40,389 bases of DNA from Clostridium gallinarum (GTDB lineage: Bacteria; Bacillota; Clostridia; Clostridiales; Clostridiaceae), in the NCBI RefSeq assembly GCF_014836325.1, contig NZ_JACSQZ010000030.1:1-40389 (forward strand). Reading direction: 5' to 3'. A model generated the notes under the pieces. The model ran no database searches. It worked only from the letters and a program-made list of their open reading frames with translations, and was not told where the DNA came from. The position numbers and the translations under genes are program-made. Positions 27,886 to 36,130 of this stretch are shown here, piece by piece. Within the stretch, counting starts at the first letter, position 1. Each line of letters begins with the position of its first letter.

Positions 27886-30110
27886 GACATTAGTTCCTCC
27901 TTTGAAAGTTGTGATGAAGCTATTTGTTTATAAACTTCACAGTTTTCTAAAAGTTCTTTATGAGTTCCAATTCCTACAATCCTTCCTTCATCTAAAACTA
28001 AAATTTGATTAGCATCTTTAATTGTACTAATTCTTTGAGCTACAATTATCATTGTTGCATCTTTTATATTTTCTTTAATTGCTTTTCTTAAGTTAGAATC
28101 TGTTTTAAAGTCTAAAGCTGAGAAACTATCATCAAATATATATATTTCTGGTTTTTTAACTAAAGCTCTTGCAATAGATAATCTTTGTTTTTGACCTCCA
28201 GAAACATTAGAACCACCTTGTGAAATTTCTGTATTATATTTATCAGGTTTTGATTCAATAAATTCTGTTGCTTGTGCAATTTCTGAAGCTAACTTTAAAT
28301 CATCAAGCTCAGCATTTGGAGATCCATATTTTAAGTTGCTTTCAATAGTCCCTGAGAATAAAACTCCCTTTTGAGGAATATATCCTATTTTACTTCTTAA
28401 TTCTTTTTGGTTAACTTCTCTTATATCTATTCCATCAACAAGTATACTACCATTAGATACATCATAAAATCTTGGCATTAAATTTATTAAAGTAGATTTA
28501 CCACTACCTGTACTCCCTATAATCGCTGTTGTTTCACCAGGCTTTGCAGTAAAACTAATATCTTTAATTACATAGTCTTCAGCTCCTGGATATTTAAAGC
28601 TTACATTTTTATATTCAACTAATCCCTTTTTAGAATTATTGAATTTTCTAGTTTCTTTATTATCTTTTATAGATATATCAGTATAAAGAACTTCACTTAT
28701 ACGTTGAGCAGATACTGATGCACGAGGAAGCATTATTGAAATCATTGAAATCATTAAGAATGACATTATTATTTGCATTGCGTATTGCATAAATGCCATC
28801 ATGTCTCCTACTTGCATTGTCCCTAAATCAACTTGATGTGCTCCAACCCAAACTATTAATAATGTTAAACCGTTCATAATAAGCATCATAATAGGCATCA
28901 TTGAAGACATTAGTCTATTTACAAATAAATTTGTCTTTGTTAAATCTATATTAGCTTTATTAAATTTTTCTTCTTCGTGTTTTTCTGTACTAAAAGCTCT
29001 TATAACTAACATTCCTGTTAATCTTTCTCTAGTAACTAAATTAAGTTTATCTATAAGCTTCTGAACCGCTTTAAACTTCGGCATTGCAAAAGTAAATAGC
29101 ACACTTACTAAAAGTATTATTAATATAACACCAATGGCGATTATCCAAGTCATATTCGTATCAGTTTTTAAAACTTTTATTACTCCACCTATTCCTAAAA
29201 TAGGTGCATAAAATACTATTCTAAATAGCATAACCATTAATGTTTGTATTTGTTGTATATCGTTTGTACTTCTTGTTATTAAAGATGCAGTAGAGAATTT
29301 ATCAAATTCAGCATTTGAGAATTTAGTAACTTTCTTAAATACATCACCTCTTAAAGTTTTACCTAGTCCAGCTGCAATTTTTGCTGAAAGTAATCCAACA
29401 ATAACTGTAGCAGCCATGCTTATTAATGCTATTCCAAGCATTTTTAATCCAGCTAAAGCTATATAGTTTGTTTGTAATTTATCCGTATTTATTCCAATAG
29501 CTTTATACTCATCTTTTATAAAAGAAACTGATGATTGCTCAATTATACTATTTGGCATTTCATCAAATTTTTTATTAATATCATTTAAAATTTCTTTAAA
29601 TTGTTCTTTAGGTAAGCTTTTAAATACTACAAATATATCAGTATTCTCTGGTAAATTCAATTGGCCTTGAAACTCTTTTCCACCTAAATTACCTGAATTA
29701 AGCCCAGAAACTATAAGCTCTGGTTTAGCCAAAATAGAACTTATTGTTTCTACGGTTGAGCTATCCTTAGTATTTAGGACATATATATCCTCCTTTTCTA
29801 TAATAGGATACTTTTTCAAGTAATTATTATACTCATTCTCGGATAAAATATTTCTATTAATCAGTTTATAATTATCCTCTATTAATTTCGTATCATTCTC
29901 CTCTATAAATAATAGCAATTTATCAAATTGACTTTTTCTTATAGCTTCTGGAGCTGAGTTTTTAATTCCACCCTGTTGTATTCCCACATTTACTATATTA
30001 GACATATAATCTGGTAATGATAGTTCACTAACAGCTTGCACAAATAATAAAATTATTACAGCAATGATAGAACCTATAAATGGTTTTAAGTACTTTGATA
30101 GCTTCATCAT
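27882..30110 (-). CDS. ABC exporter half-transporter, degenerate-site subunit
   Basis: Partner of the 620-aa subunit, 742 aa. An insertion of about 160 residues after the first membrane helix (about 45-210) is probably extracytoplasmic. Walker A GSTGSGKST (532-540) and signature SGGQ (637-640) are intact, but the catalytic Glu is replaced by Asp661 (YIFDDSFSALD) and the switch His by Gln692 (IVAQRIS). This is the known pattern of heterodimeric exporters with one non-hydrolysing site. AAAGGAGA precedes a double ATG at 30110. A consensus promoter lies at 30166-30194. Confidence 0.93.
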   Translation of the reverse strand: MMKLSKYLKPFIGSIIAVIILLFVQAVSELSLPDYMSNIVNVGIQQGGIKNSAPEAIRKSQFDKLLLFIEENDTKLIEDNYKLINRNILSENEYNNYLKKYPIIEKEDIYVLNTKDSSTVETISSILAKPELIVSGLNSGNLGGKEFQGQLNLPENTDIFVVFKSLPKEQFKEILNDINKKFDEMPNSIIEQSSVSFIKDEYKAIGINTDKLQTNYIALAGLKMLGIALISMAATVIVGLLSAKIAAGLGKTLRGDVFKKVTKFSNAEFDKFSTASLITRSTNDIQQIQTLMVMLFRIVFYAPILGIGGVIKVLKTDTNMTWIIAIGVILIILLVSVLFTFAMPKFKAVQKLIDKLNLVTRERLTGMLVIRAFSTEKHEEEKFNKANIDLTKTNLFVNRLMSSMMPIMMLIMNGLTLLIVWVGAHQVDLGTMQVGDMMAFMQYAMQIIMSFLMISMISIMLPRASVSAQRISEVLYTDISIKDNKETRKFNNSKKGLVEYKNVSFKYPGAEDYVIKDISFTAKPGETTAIIGSTGSGKSTLINLMPRFYDVSNGSILVDGIDIREVNQKELRSKIGYIPQKGVLFSGTIESNLKYGSPNAELDDLKLASEIAQATEFIESKPDKYNTEISQGGSNVSGGQKQRLSIARALVKKPEIYIFDDSFSALDFKTDSNLRKAIKENIKDATMIIVAQRISTIKDANQILVLDEGRIVGIGTHKELLENCEVYKQIASSQLSKEELMS

Positions 30111-30165
30111 TTTATTTTGTCTCCTTTCAAAATAAGCATTGTATTTTTATTATAAATATATATTA

Positions 30166-30194
30166 ATTATATTTTCATAACTATTATATGTCAA
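30166..30194 (-). promoter_or_regulatory. ABC exporter promoter
   Basis: Minus strand TTGACA (30189-30194) and TATAAT (30166-30171), spacer 17 bp: a full-consensus promoter, so tight repression would be expected. Confidence 0.8.
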
Positions 30195-30200
30195 TAATAA

Positions 30201-30214
30201 TTATACTTGTATAA
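30201..30214. promoter_or_regulatory. Probable MarR operator
   Basis: Perfect palindrome TTATAC-TT-GTATAA. It covers the marR -35 box (30207-30212) and ends 6 bp from the -35 of the divergent exporter promoter, the expected place for a repressor controlling both. Confidence 0.7.
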
Positions 30215-30235
30215 CTAAAAAATATAGATTATAAT
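30207..30235 (+). promoter_or_regulatory. marR-type gene promoter
   Basis: TTGTAT (30207-30212) and TATAAT (30230-30235) with 17 bp between. Confidence 0.75.
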
Positions 30236-30265
30236 AAAATTGATAAATAATTAGGAGGAACACTT

Positions 30266-30709
30266 ATGAATAATAATGATATGAATACTTTAACTAGTGA
30301 ATTATTAGAATTATTAGTCCAAATACATAACAAGCTTTTAAATCCAAGTGAAATGATTAAAGGAAGTATTTTGCCTCCATCACATATAAAAGTAATTTTT
30401 TATCTTTCACACAAAAAATCAATGTCAGTATCACAAATGGCTAAATGTTTAGATATATCAAAACCTAATATGACACCTATTATAGATAAATTAATTAATG
30501 ATGGATACGTGCATAGATATCAAGATCCGAATGATAGAAGAAAAATAAATGTCGAATTAACTGAAAAAGCACATTCTTTTTTAAAGGAAAAGAAAATAGA
30601 AATAAAAAACAACTTAATGGCTAAACTTTCTTATTTAGATGAAGAGGATTTATTAAATCTTAGCTTTATAATAAAAAATATGCATAAAATAATATTAAAG
30701 TTAGAATAA
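30266..30709 (+). CDS. MarR-family transcriptional regulator
   Basis: Winged helix-turn-helix dimeric repressor, 147 aa. The recognition helix region is SVSQMAKCLDISKPNMTPIIDKL and the wing is DPNDRRKINVELTEK, both typical of the family. N- and C-terminal helices would form the dimer interface. AGGAGG precedes the ATG. It is divergent from the two-subunit ABC exporter, with a shared 155-bp region and a palindrome over its own -35 box, so it most likely represses itself and the exporter until a ligand binds. Confidence 0.93.
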   Translation: MNNNDMNTLTSELLELLVQIHNKLLNPSEMIKGSILPPSHIKVIFYLSHKKSMSVSQMAKCLDISKPNMTPIIDKLINDGYVHRYQDPNDRRKINVELTEKAHSFLKEKKIEIKNNLMAKLSYLDEEDLLNLSFIIKNMHKIILKLE

Positions 30710-30736
30710 AAAAGAGCTAATTGCTCTTTTTTTTTT
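30708..30736 (+). terminator. marR-type gene terminator
   Basis: AAAAAAGAGC (30708-30717) pairs with GCTCTTTTTT (30723-30732), followed by more T. Confidence 0.9.
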
Positions 30737-30780
30737 AATTTACTATTTAAAAAATGAATTTAAATGATATAATATTTAGG

Positions 30781-30805
30781 CATCATATGATGTGGGTGGG
30801 AGAGG
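30781..30805 (+). promoter_or_regulatory. Palindrome and G-rich leader before the permease gene
   Basis: CATCATATGATG (30781-30792) is a perfect palindrome about 8 bp after a TATAAT at 30768-30773. It runs into GTGGGTGGGAGAGGG, an unusually G-rich run for this genome. It may be an operator at the transcription start or a structured leader. No recognised purine riboswitch is present. Confidence 0.4.
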
Positions 30806-30833
30806 GAAAAAGAAAAGAGGTTTTAAAGAAAGG

Positions 30834-32120
30834 ATGGAAAAAATATTCAAACTAAAAGAACATAAGACAAATTTAAAAACCGAGCTAATAGCTGGGGTAA
30901 CTTCTTTTTTTGCTGCAGTATATATTATTGTGGTTAATGCAAGTATATTAAGTGATGGAGGTATATCTCAAGAACCACTTATAATAGCAACAGTTCTCGC
31001 TTCCTTTATAGGATGTTTATTAGTTGCATTTATAAGTAATACTCCTCTTATAATAATGCCCGGTATGGGAATTAATGCTTTATTCACATATACTATTATT
31101 TTAAATATGGGATTAAGCTTTAATCAAGCATTAGGTAGTGTATTTATAGCTGGATTATTATTTTTAATAATAGCTATTACACCTTTATCTAGATTGTTAG
31201 ATAAATCTATACCAAATGCTTTGAAAGAATCAATTACAATCGGTATAGGATTTTTTATAACTTTTTTAGGTTTACAAAAAGGTGGCCTTATCATATCAGA
31301 TCCTACAAACCTGGTAAAAATAGGAGATATATCAAATCCAAGAATATTATTTTTTATATTTATTTTTATACTAACTATTATACTTTTCGCTAAAAATATA
31401 CCTGGTAGTTTTTTAATTAGTATAGTACTTGGCACTATTTTAGCAATTTTATTTAAATTTGTTGATATATCTAGCTTAAATTTTACACTGCCTAATTTTA
31501 AAGAGTATGAGAAAATATTTTTTAATATTGATTTAAGTGAATTTTTAAATATAAGATTTTGGATATCAACATTTTCTTTAACTTTAGTCTTAGTTTTTGA
31601 AAATATAGGATTGCTACATGGCCAAGTTACTGGATTATTAAAAAGTCCTAAGAAACAAAGCAAATCATTAATTGCTATAGCATTATCTACAATAAGTTGT
31701 GGACTTCTTGGAACTAGTCCTTCAGTTTCTACTGTAGAAGGAACTGCTGGTATAGCTATAGGTGGTAAAACAGGATTAACATCATTTATAGCAGGAATAT
31801 TATTATTAATATCACTATTATTTATTCCTTTTATAAGTATAATTCCTAATGAAGTAATTGCTCCAATATTAATTATTATTGGAAGTTTAATGATTAAAGG
31901 AGTTATTCATATTAATTTTAATGATATTTCAGAATCAATTCCTTGCTTTTTAATAATAGTGTTAATACCATTAACATTTAGTATAATAGATGGAATAGCT
32001 TTTGGATTTATTTCATATACAATAATGAAACTAGGAACTAGAAAAAGTAAAGAAATCTCAATGACTATGTATATAATATCTTTTATTTTTATTCTTTACT
32101 TCATTTTAAATACAATATAA
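30834..32120 (+). CDS. NCS2-family purine permease (PbuG/AzgA type)
   Basis: Membrane transporter for guanine, hypoxanthine or a related nucleobase. About 12 to 14 hydrophobic segments are present, with the AzgA-type motifs GMGINALFTYT, LVLVFENIGLLHG and GTSPSVSTVEGTAGIAIGGKTGLTS. The start is taken at ATG 30834 (428 aa); the frame opens at GTG 30792, but the added residues are unlike the family. A clear ribosome binding site at ideal spacing is missing: AGAGG is 13 nt away and AAAGG directly abuts the ATG. The substrate is inferred from family only. Confidence 0.88.
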   Translation: MEKIFKLKEHKTNLKTELIAGVTSFFAAVYIIVVNASILSDGGISQEPLIIATVLASFIGCLLVAFISNTPLIIMPGMGINALFTYTIILNMGLSFNQALGSVFIAGLLFLIIAITPLSRLLDKSIPNALKESITIGIGFFITFLGLQKGGLIISDPTNLVKIGDISNPRILFFIFIFILTIILFAKNIPGSFLISIVLGTILAILFKFVDISSLNFTLPNFKEYEKIFFNIDLSEFLNIRFWISTFSLTLVLVFENIGLLHGQVTGLLKSPKKQSKSLIAIALSTISCGLLGTSPSVSTVEGTAGIAIGGKTGLTSFIAGILLLISLLFIPFISIIPNEVIAPILIIIGSLMIKGVIHINFNDISESIPCFLIIVLIPLTFSIIDGIAFGFISYTIMKLGTRKSKEISMTMYIISFIFILYFILNTI

Positions 32121-32133
32121 TAGGTTTTAAGTA

Positions 32134-32181
32134 AAAAACAAAAATTTAGAGCATTTATAATAACTCTAAATTTTTGTTTTT
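32134..32181. terminator. Bidirectional terminator
   Basis: A perfect 18-bp stem (32134-32151 with 32164-32181) between the convergent permease and Nudix genes; A and T runs at both ends. Confidence 0.85.
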
Positions 32182-32193
32182 ATATTAAGTACT

Positions 32194-32811
32194 TTATTTA
32201 TTATTATTTAATAAACTTAAAAAGTTCTCAATTATAAGTGCTGTCATTCCCCAAATCGTATATTCTTTGTATTTAAAGAATAAAGATTTATATAATCCTG
32301 TCTTAAATTTATAATTTTCTCCACCATTAATTAAATTGTAAGGAAAATTTTCATTTCTATTTACATTTATTTCACTTATTATTTCTAAAGGTTTTTTATC
32401 AATTAACTCTTCAATTGGAACAGTGAATATATGGTCAACTTCATCTTCATTAATTTTTATATTATTAATATTTTTTATATATCCTAAAAAAGGATGAATA
32501 ATTAATCCATAATGTGTTACAAGTAAATCCAATGCTTCCACTATTTCGAAATCATCTCTAATTAAGCCTAATTCTTCACACACTTCTCTCTCAACTGCTT
32601 CTATTGGACTTTCATATTCTTCAATTTTACCACCTGGTAATGATATATCACCTGGCTGATTTCTCATATGTAATGATCTAACTTGAAATATTATATTAGT
32701 TTTATTTTCCATATCCACCATCAGTATAGCTACTGAAGCTCTCTTCATATTTTCCCACCCATTAATATAGGGAGTATAATTTTCAAATACTTTTAGTACA
32801 TCTTCTATCAT
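32194..32811 (-). CDS. Nudix hydrolase, CoA-pyrophosphatase-like
   Basis: Hydrolase of nucleoside diphosphates linked to another moiety. The Nudix box GX5EX7REUXEEXGU is intact from Gly61 (GKIEEYE...REVCEELGL, to about 83) and is preceded by LPGG. The segment SLHMRNQPGDISLPGG resembles CoA diphosphatases of the YeaB/NudL type, so CoA or a related dinucleotide is the best guess. The length is 205 aa. AAAGGGGTGA precedes the ATG. It is a single gene between terminators. Confidence 0.9.
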   Translation of the reverse strand: MIEDVLKVFENYTPYINGWENMKRASVAILMVDMENKTNIIFQVRSLHMRNQPGDISLPGGKIEEYESPIEAVEREVCEELGLIRDDFEIVEALDLLVTHYGLIIHPFLGYIKNINNIKINEDEVDHIFTVPIEELIDKKPLEIISEINVNRNENFPYNLINGGENYKFKTGLYKSLFFKYKEYTIWGMTALIIENFLSLLNNNK

Positions 32812-32836
32812 TAAATCACCCCTTTATAAATATTAA

Positions 32837-32871
32837 AAACCTCCTTTAAGATATATTCTTTAAGGAGGTTT
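32837..32871 (-). terminator. Terminator of the 75-aa protein gene
   Basis: AAACCTCCTTTAAGA (32837-32851) pairs with TCTTTAAGGAGGTTT (32857-32871), with a T run on the minus strand. Confidence 0.85.
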
Positions 32872-32875
32872 ACTT

Positions 32876-33103
32876 TTAATTATTTACAATATTATTAATA
32901 ATTTCAACTCTTTCATCACCTAAATAAGGATATAATTTTGAAGAAAATATTCCATCCTTATAAACTCTATCACCATTTGCAGAAACTATTTTTCTAACTT
33001 TTTCTTCTAGGTCATCATAACTTATTAAAAACTCCAAATAATTATCTACTAAGTCCTTTAAGCATGTTGCTAATTCTTTTGGATTTCTATAAACTGTTCT
33101 CAT
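32876..33103 (-). CDS. Small conserved clostridial protein (TIGR04540-like)
   Basis: A 75-aa protein without membrane segment or signal peptide, probably helical with mixed charge. The N-terminal MRTVYRNPKELATCLKDLVD and C-terminal LGDERVEIINNIVN recall the short family TIGR04540 of clostridia; this is from memory. AAGGAGA precedes the ATG and a strong terminator follows, so the gene is real. The function is unknown. Confidence 0.8.
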   Translation of the reverse strand: MRTVYRNPKELATCLKDLVDNYLEFLISYDDLEEKVRKIVSANGDRVYKDGIFSSKLYPYLGDERVEIINNIVNN

Positions 33104-33209
33104 TTTAATCTCCTTATATTATCTAATGTAATTAAGTATATTATAAAGTTATCTGTTGTTTTTGACTAGTATAATTTATAAATATTTTTTATTATATAAT
33201 TTTATATTT

Positions 33210-33899
33210 TTATTTTACAGACATAATTAAACTTCCATTTTCATTTAGCCATTTCTTATATTCTCTATAATTAGGAACATATATTTTAACCAATTCCCAA
33301 AAATCACTAGAATGATTCATTATTTTTAAATGACATAATTCATGTATAATAATATAGTCAATTATACTATTAGGCATTAAAATAAGTCTCCAATTTAGTC
33401 TTATTTCTTTTTTACTGCTACAGCTTCCCCATCTTGTCTTTTGATCCTTTATAATTATATTAGATGGATATAATCTACAATAATTTGATAAAATATTAAC
33501 TCTATCAAATAAGATTTTTTCAGCCTGTTCTTTATACCAACTACCTAATAAATTTTGTATATATTTATAGTCTATACTCTTTGATTTAATATAAATAAAT
33601 TCACTATCTAAACAGATACTTTCTTTTTGTGTAATTTCCAACTTAATATCATATTTATTTCCTAAAAAAATTATGCTATTTTTTAAATTGTACGGGTTAT
33701 TATTTACTATATTTAGATTTTTTATTATCCATTTTTTCTTTCTTATTAATAACTTTTCAATATAAGCTAAACTTATACCTATTGGTGCATAAATAATAAG
33801 ATGTCCATTTGAATTTATTTTTATAGAAATATTCTTTTTATTTTTCAAAATCAAATCATAATAAATATCAGTATTTTCTATGCTTATCTGTCTCTTCAT
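33210..33899 (-). CDS. YgjP-type zinc metallopeptidase (DUF45/M48-like)
   Basis: Predicted soluble metalloprotease of the YgjP/SprT-like group. The zinc motif HELCH is at 186-190, with a third ligand His196 in KIMNHSSDFW. The family's RWGSCSSKKEIRLNWRLILMP segment (156-176) is intact. It has 229 aa. AGGAG precedes the ATG. It starts 10 bp after the stop of the MFS transporter gene, so the two form an operon, although a functional tie is not evident. Confidence 0.93.
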   Translation of the reverse strand: MKRQISIENTDIYYDLILKNKKNISIKINSNGHLIIYAPIGISLAYIEKLLIRKKKWIIKNLNIVNNNPYNLKNSIIFLGNKYDIKLEITQKESICLDSEFIYIKSKSIDYKYIQNLLGSWYKEQAEKILFDRVNILSNYCRLYPSNIIIKDQKTRWGSCSSKKEIRLNWRLILMPNSIIDYIIIHELCHLKIMNHSSDFWELVKIYVPNYREYKKWLNENGSLIMSVK

Positions 33900-33909
33900 A
33901 AACTTACTC

Positions 33910-35055
33910 CTATGACTTTTTAGGATTAGGTAAAAAAATAAAGAAAATAATAACAGAAATCATTATTAGAATAAATCCTGAAAAATACATACCAAAATAC
34001 CCCAATATACCTTGAATAAAACTATATATAGTTGGATAGATAAAATTAGATCCTCCTGTACTTAATACTGATAATACAGCGAATGAAGTTGCAATTATTT
34101 CATTACTTAAAATATCTCTTAGATATTTAAATAAGAAACTTAAATATAAACTATACATAATCCCATGTAATTGATCTCCTATTACAATTAGAATTACATT
34201 TCCAGTTGAAAACATTAATATTTTTAAAGCTGCTATTATTAAGGCTATTAATAAACACTTTTTACTATTAGAGTCTGTTAAATATCTATATATAATTATA
34301 AAAGATAAAAACTCTATAAGTACTCTAAAACTTATAGAGCTACTATATATCTCATTTGCTATATTTACATCACCTACTATATCAACCAAATATGATGAAT
34401 ATGCGAAATCTAGCCCCATATAACTTCCCATACCTAAAAACACAACAATAATAAGTAAAATTATATTCTTATTTTTAAATAAATCTATAAACTTAAAATC
34501 ATTCTTACTTTTTTTTATCTCTATATTTTCCTTAAAATTAAATAAAATAATTGATATCATAGTCATTACCATTATTAAAGCAATTATATGTAATATCTTA
34601 TATCCAAATTTATTTATTATTATACCTGATATAAATACTATTATTGCATATCCAATGGATCCCCATTTTCTTATATCCGAAAACTCATATTTGCTTTTTA
34701 TACATAACTCTTCAATATATACTTCAAAAATACCCGCTAATGATCCTAATGCTCCACCATAAATAGGTGCATATAAAATTGTAAAATCTTTATTTAAAAT
34801 CATAAGCCCAATAATAGCTATAAATACTAGTAATAGATAAAAAATAATAAATTTATTTTTATTTTCTGATCTTGAAAACTTATTAGATAATATAGGTTGA
34901 AAAATTAAAGTAAATAAAGCACCTATAGAAACTACCTTGCTTACTTCATTAAGATTAAGCCCTATTTCTTGATTTAAATAAGGAAAATAAAATGTTGTTA
35001 AAATACTGAATACACCAAATGTTAAAAATGTCGTTAAACTATAATATTTTTTCAT
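33910..35055 (-). CDS. MFS transporter (LacY/PPP-like)
   Basis: Twelve-helix major facilitator permease, 381 aa. The segment RKWGSIGYAIIVFISGIIINKFG after helix 4 and the general pattern resemble the MFS_1_like group (sugar:H+ symporter or 3-phenylpropionate/nucleoside transporter types). Substrate not predictable. GGAGG precedes the ATG. It is first gene of a unit with the metallopeptidase, in a 49-bp space after the dfx terminator. Confidence 0.88.
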   Translation of the reverse strand: MKKYYSLTTFLTFGVFSILTTFYFPYLNQEIGLNLNEVSKVVSIGALFTLIFQPILSNKFSRSENKNKFIIFYLLLVFIAIIGLMILNKDFTILYAPIYGGALGSLAGIFEVYIEELCIKSKYEFSDIRKWGSIGYAIIVFISGIIINKFGYKILHIIALIMVMTMISIILFNFKENIEIKKSKNDFKFIDLFKNKNIILLIIVVFLGMGSYMGLDFAYSSYLVDIVGDVNIANEIYSSSISFRVLIEFLSFIIIYRYLTDSNSKKCLLIALIIAALKILMFSTGNVILIVIGDQLHGIMYSLYLSFLFKYLRDILSNEIIATSFAVLSVLSTGGSNFIYPTIYSFIQGILGYFGMYFSGFILIMISVIIFFIFLPNPKKS

Positions 35056-35104
35056 TAGTAAACCTCCAAATTATTTTGTTCATTATAATATTATAATAAT
35101 TATA

Positions 35105-35149
35105 AATAATTTAAAAGGCTATCTAAAGAAGATAGCCTTTTAAATTATT
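35105..35149 (-). terminator. dfx operon terminator
   Basis: A perfect 20-bp stem (35105-35124 with 35130-35149) and a 5-nt loop, overlapping the desulfoferrodoxin stop codon. Confidence 0.85.
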
Positions 35150-35525
35150 TATTACTCCATAAACCATGTATATTACAATATTCTCTTACTCTATCTATAT
35201 CTCCTTTAAATTTAAATATAGCAACTGGTTTTTCTCCTGGATTTAAATATTGTCTTAATACTTGTCCACTTTTAGTTATTACCTCTATCCATTGAATAAA
35301 ATGCTTTTCTAACATAGGATGTTCTACTTCACCAACCTGAACTATTACTTTTCCTTCCTTTTCTATAACGACAGGTACATGTTTTTCTATTGCAGCGTCT
35401 AATGTATTTTCAGACATTAATATCATAGATTTATTACAGCAAACTAAGGAACCACCAGCATCGTTTAATATTTCAACCATATTTCCACAAACTTCACACT
35501 TATAAACTTGTAATTTTTTTACCAT
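35145..35525 (-). CDS. dfx: Desulfoferrodoxin (superoxide reductase)
   Basis: Reduces superoxide to hydrogen peroxide without making oxygen, suited to an anaerobe. The N-terminal desulforedoxin domain has the FeS4 ligands Cys10, Cys13, Cys29 and Cys30. The catalytic Fe site has Glu47 and His49 in EKHVP, His69, His75, Cys117 and His120 in CNIHGLW. The length is 126 aa from the ATG at 35525, preceded by AGGAG; the frame extends three codons further to a GTG inside that site. It lies 30 bp after an RNase H-like gene in the same unit. Confidence 0.96.
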   Translation of the reverse strand: MVKKLQVYKCEVCGNMVEILNDAGGSLVCCNKSMILMSENTLDAAIEKHVPVVIEKEGKVIVQVGEVEHPMLEKHFIQWIEVITKSGQVLRQYLNPGEKPVAIFKFKGDIDRVREYCNIHGLWSNK

Positions 35526-35555
35526 AATATTCACTCCTATTTATATAATTTTAAA

Positions 35556-35960
35556 TTAAACTTCTAAAGCATCTATAGCTAAATTTTTTACATATTTATA
35601 TTCAGTTCCTTCGAAGTACTCAAACTTAATATCTACTTCTATGTCCTTAATTAATTTAACTAATTTTTTCATAATTAATTTTGCATTTATAGGTATTTCA
35701 ATATTCATATTGTTTATATAATTTATTATCATTAAGTTTGTACTATATACTTCAATACTTGTAACTTTATTATTCTTTAGAATTTCATCAATTCCATATA
35801 TAATTGCATATACATGAGATTCCAACAAAGTTCCCTTTCCTACTATTTCAGAAAATTCTTTTTCAGTATCACTACTTAAGATTACTCCTCCAATACTCAT
35901 ATTACTTTGCAAAGCTCTACTATCACTACAATATCCACTGACATAAAGTCTGTATTTCAT
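35556..35960 (-). CDS. RNase H-like protein with eroded active site
   Basis: Small protein (134 aa) whose pattern follows RNase HI: MKYRLYVSGYCSDSRA matches strand 1, IGGVILS strand 2, LLESHVYAIIYGIDEIL the helix that carries the active-site Glu, and SIEVYSTNLMIINYIN the strand with the third acidic residue. Alignment by eye puts Ser8, His49 and Thr74 where catalytic Asp, Glu and Asp are expected, so it is probably not a nuclease. GGAGG precedes the ATG. It is co-transcribed with desulfoferrodoxin. The fold assignment is moderately sure; the role is unknown. Confidence 0.75.
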   Translation of the reverse strand: MKYRLYVSGYCSDSRALQSNMSIGGVILSSDTEKEFSEIVGKGTLLESHVYAIIYGIDEILKNNKVTSIEVYSTNLMIINYINNMNIEIPINAKLIMKKLVKLIKDIEVDIKFEYFEGTEYKYVKNLAIDALEV

Positions 35961-36062
35961 ATATCCTCCAATAAACCTAATACATTATAAGTTATTCATA
36001 TTCTATTTTTATTATTCTTATTTAATTTTTATATTTATATCTTTTTATATAATTATAAAAAT

Positions 36063-36091
36063 TTGAAATATAGTTAAGTTAATTGTAAAAT
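36063..36091 (+). promoter_or_regulatory. Promoter of the S66 peptidase gene
   Basis: TTGAAA (36063-36068) and TAAAAT (36086-36091), spacer 17 bp. A second TATAAT at 36098-36103 lacks a good -35. Confidence 0.55.
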
Positions 36092-36130
36092 ACTTATTAT
36101 AATCTTATTACAAAAATAAAGGAGGATAGA

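Noticed and set aside
30737..30833. Purine riboswitch in front of the nucleobase permease
   Set aside because: The leader is too short and lacks the conserved TATA...loop motifs and three-way junction.
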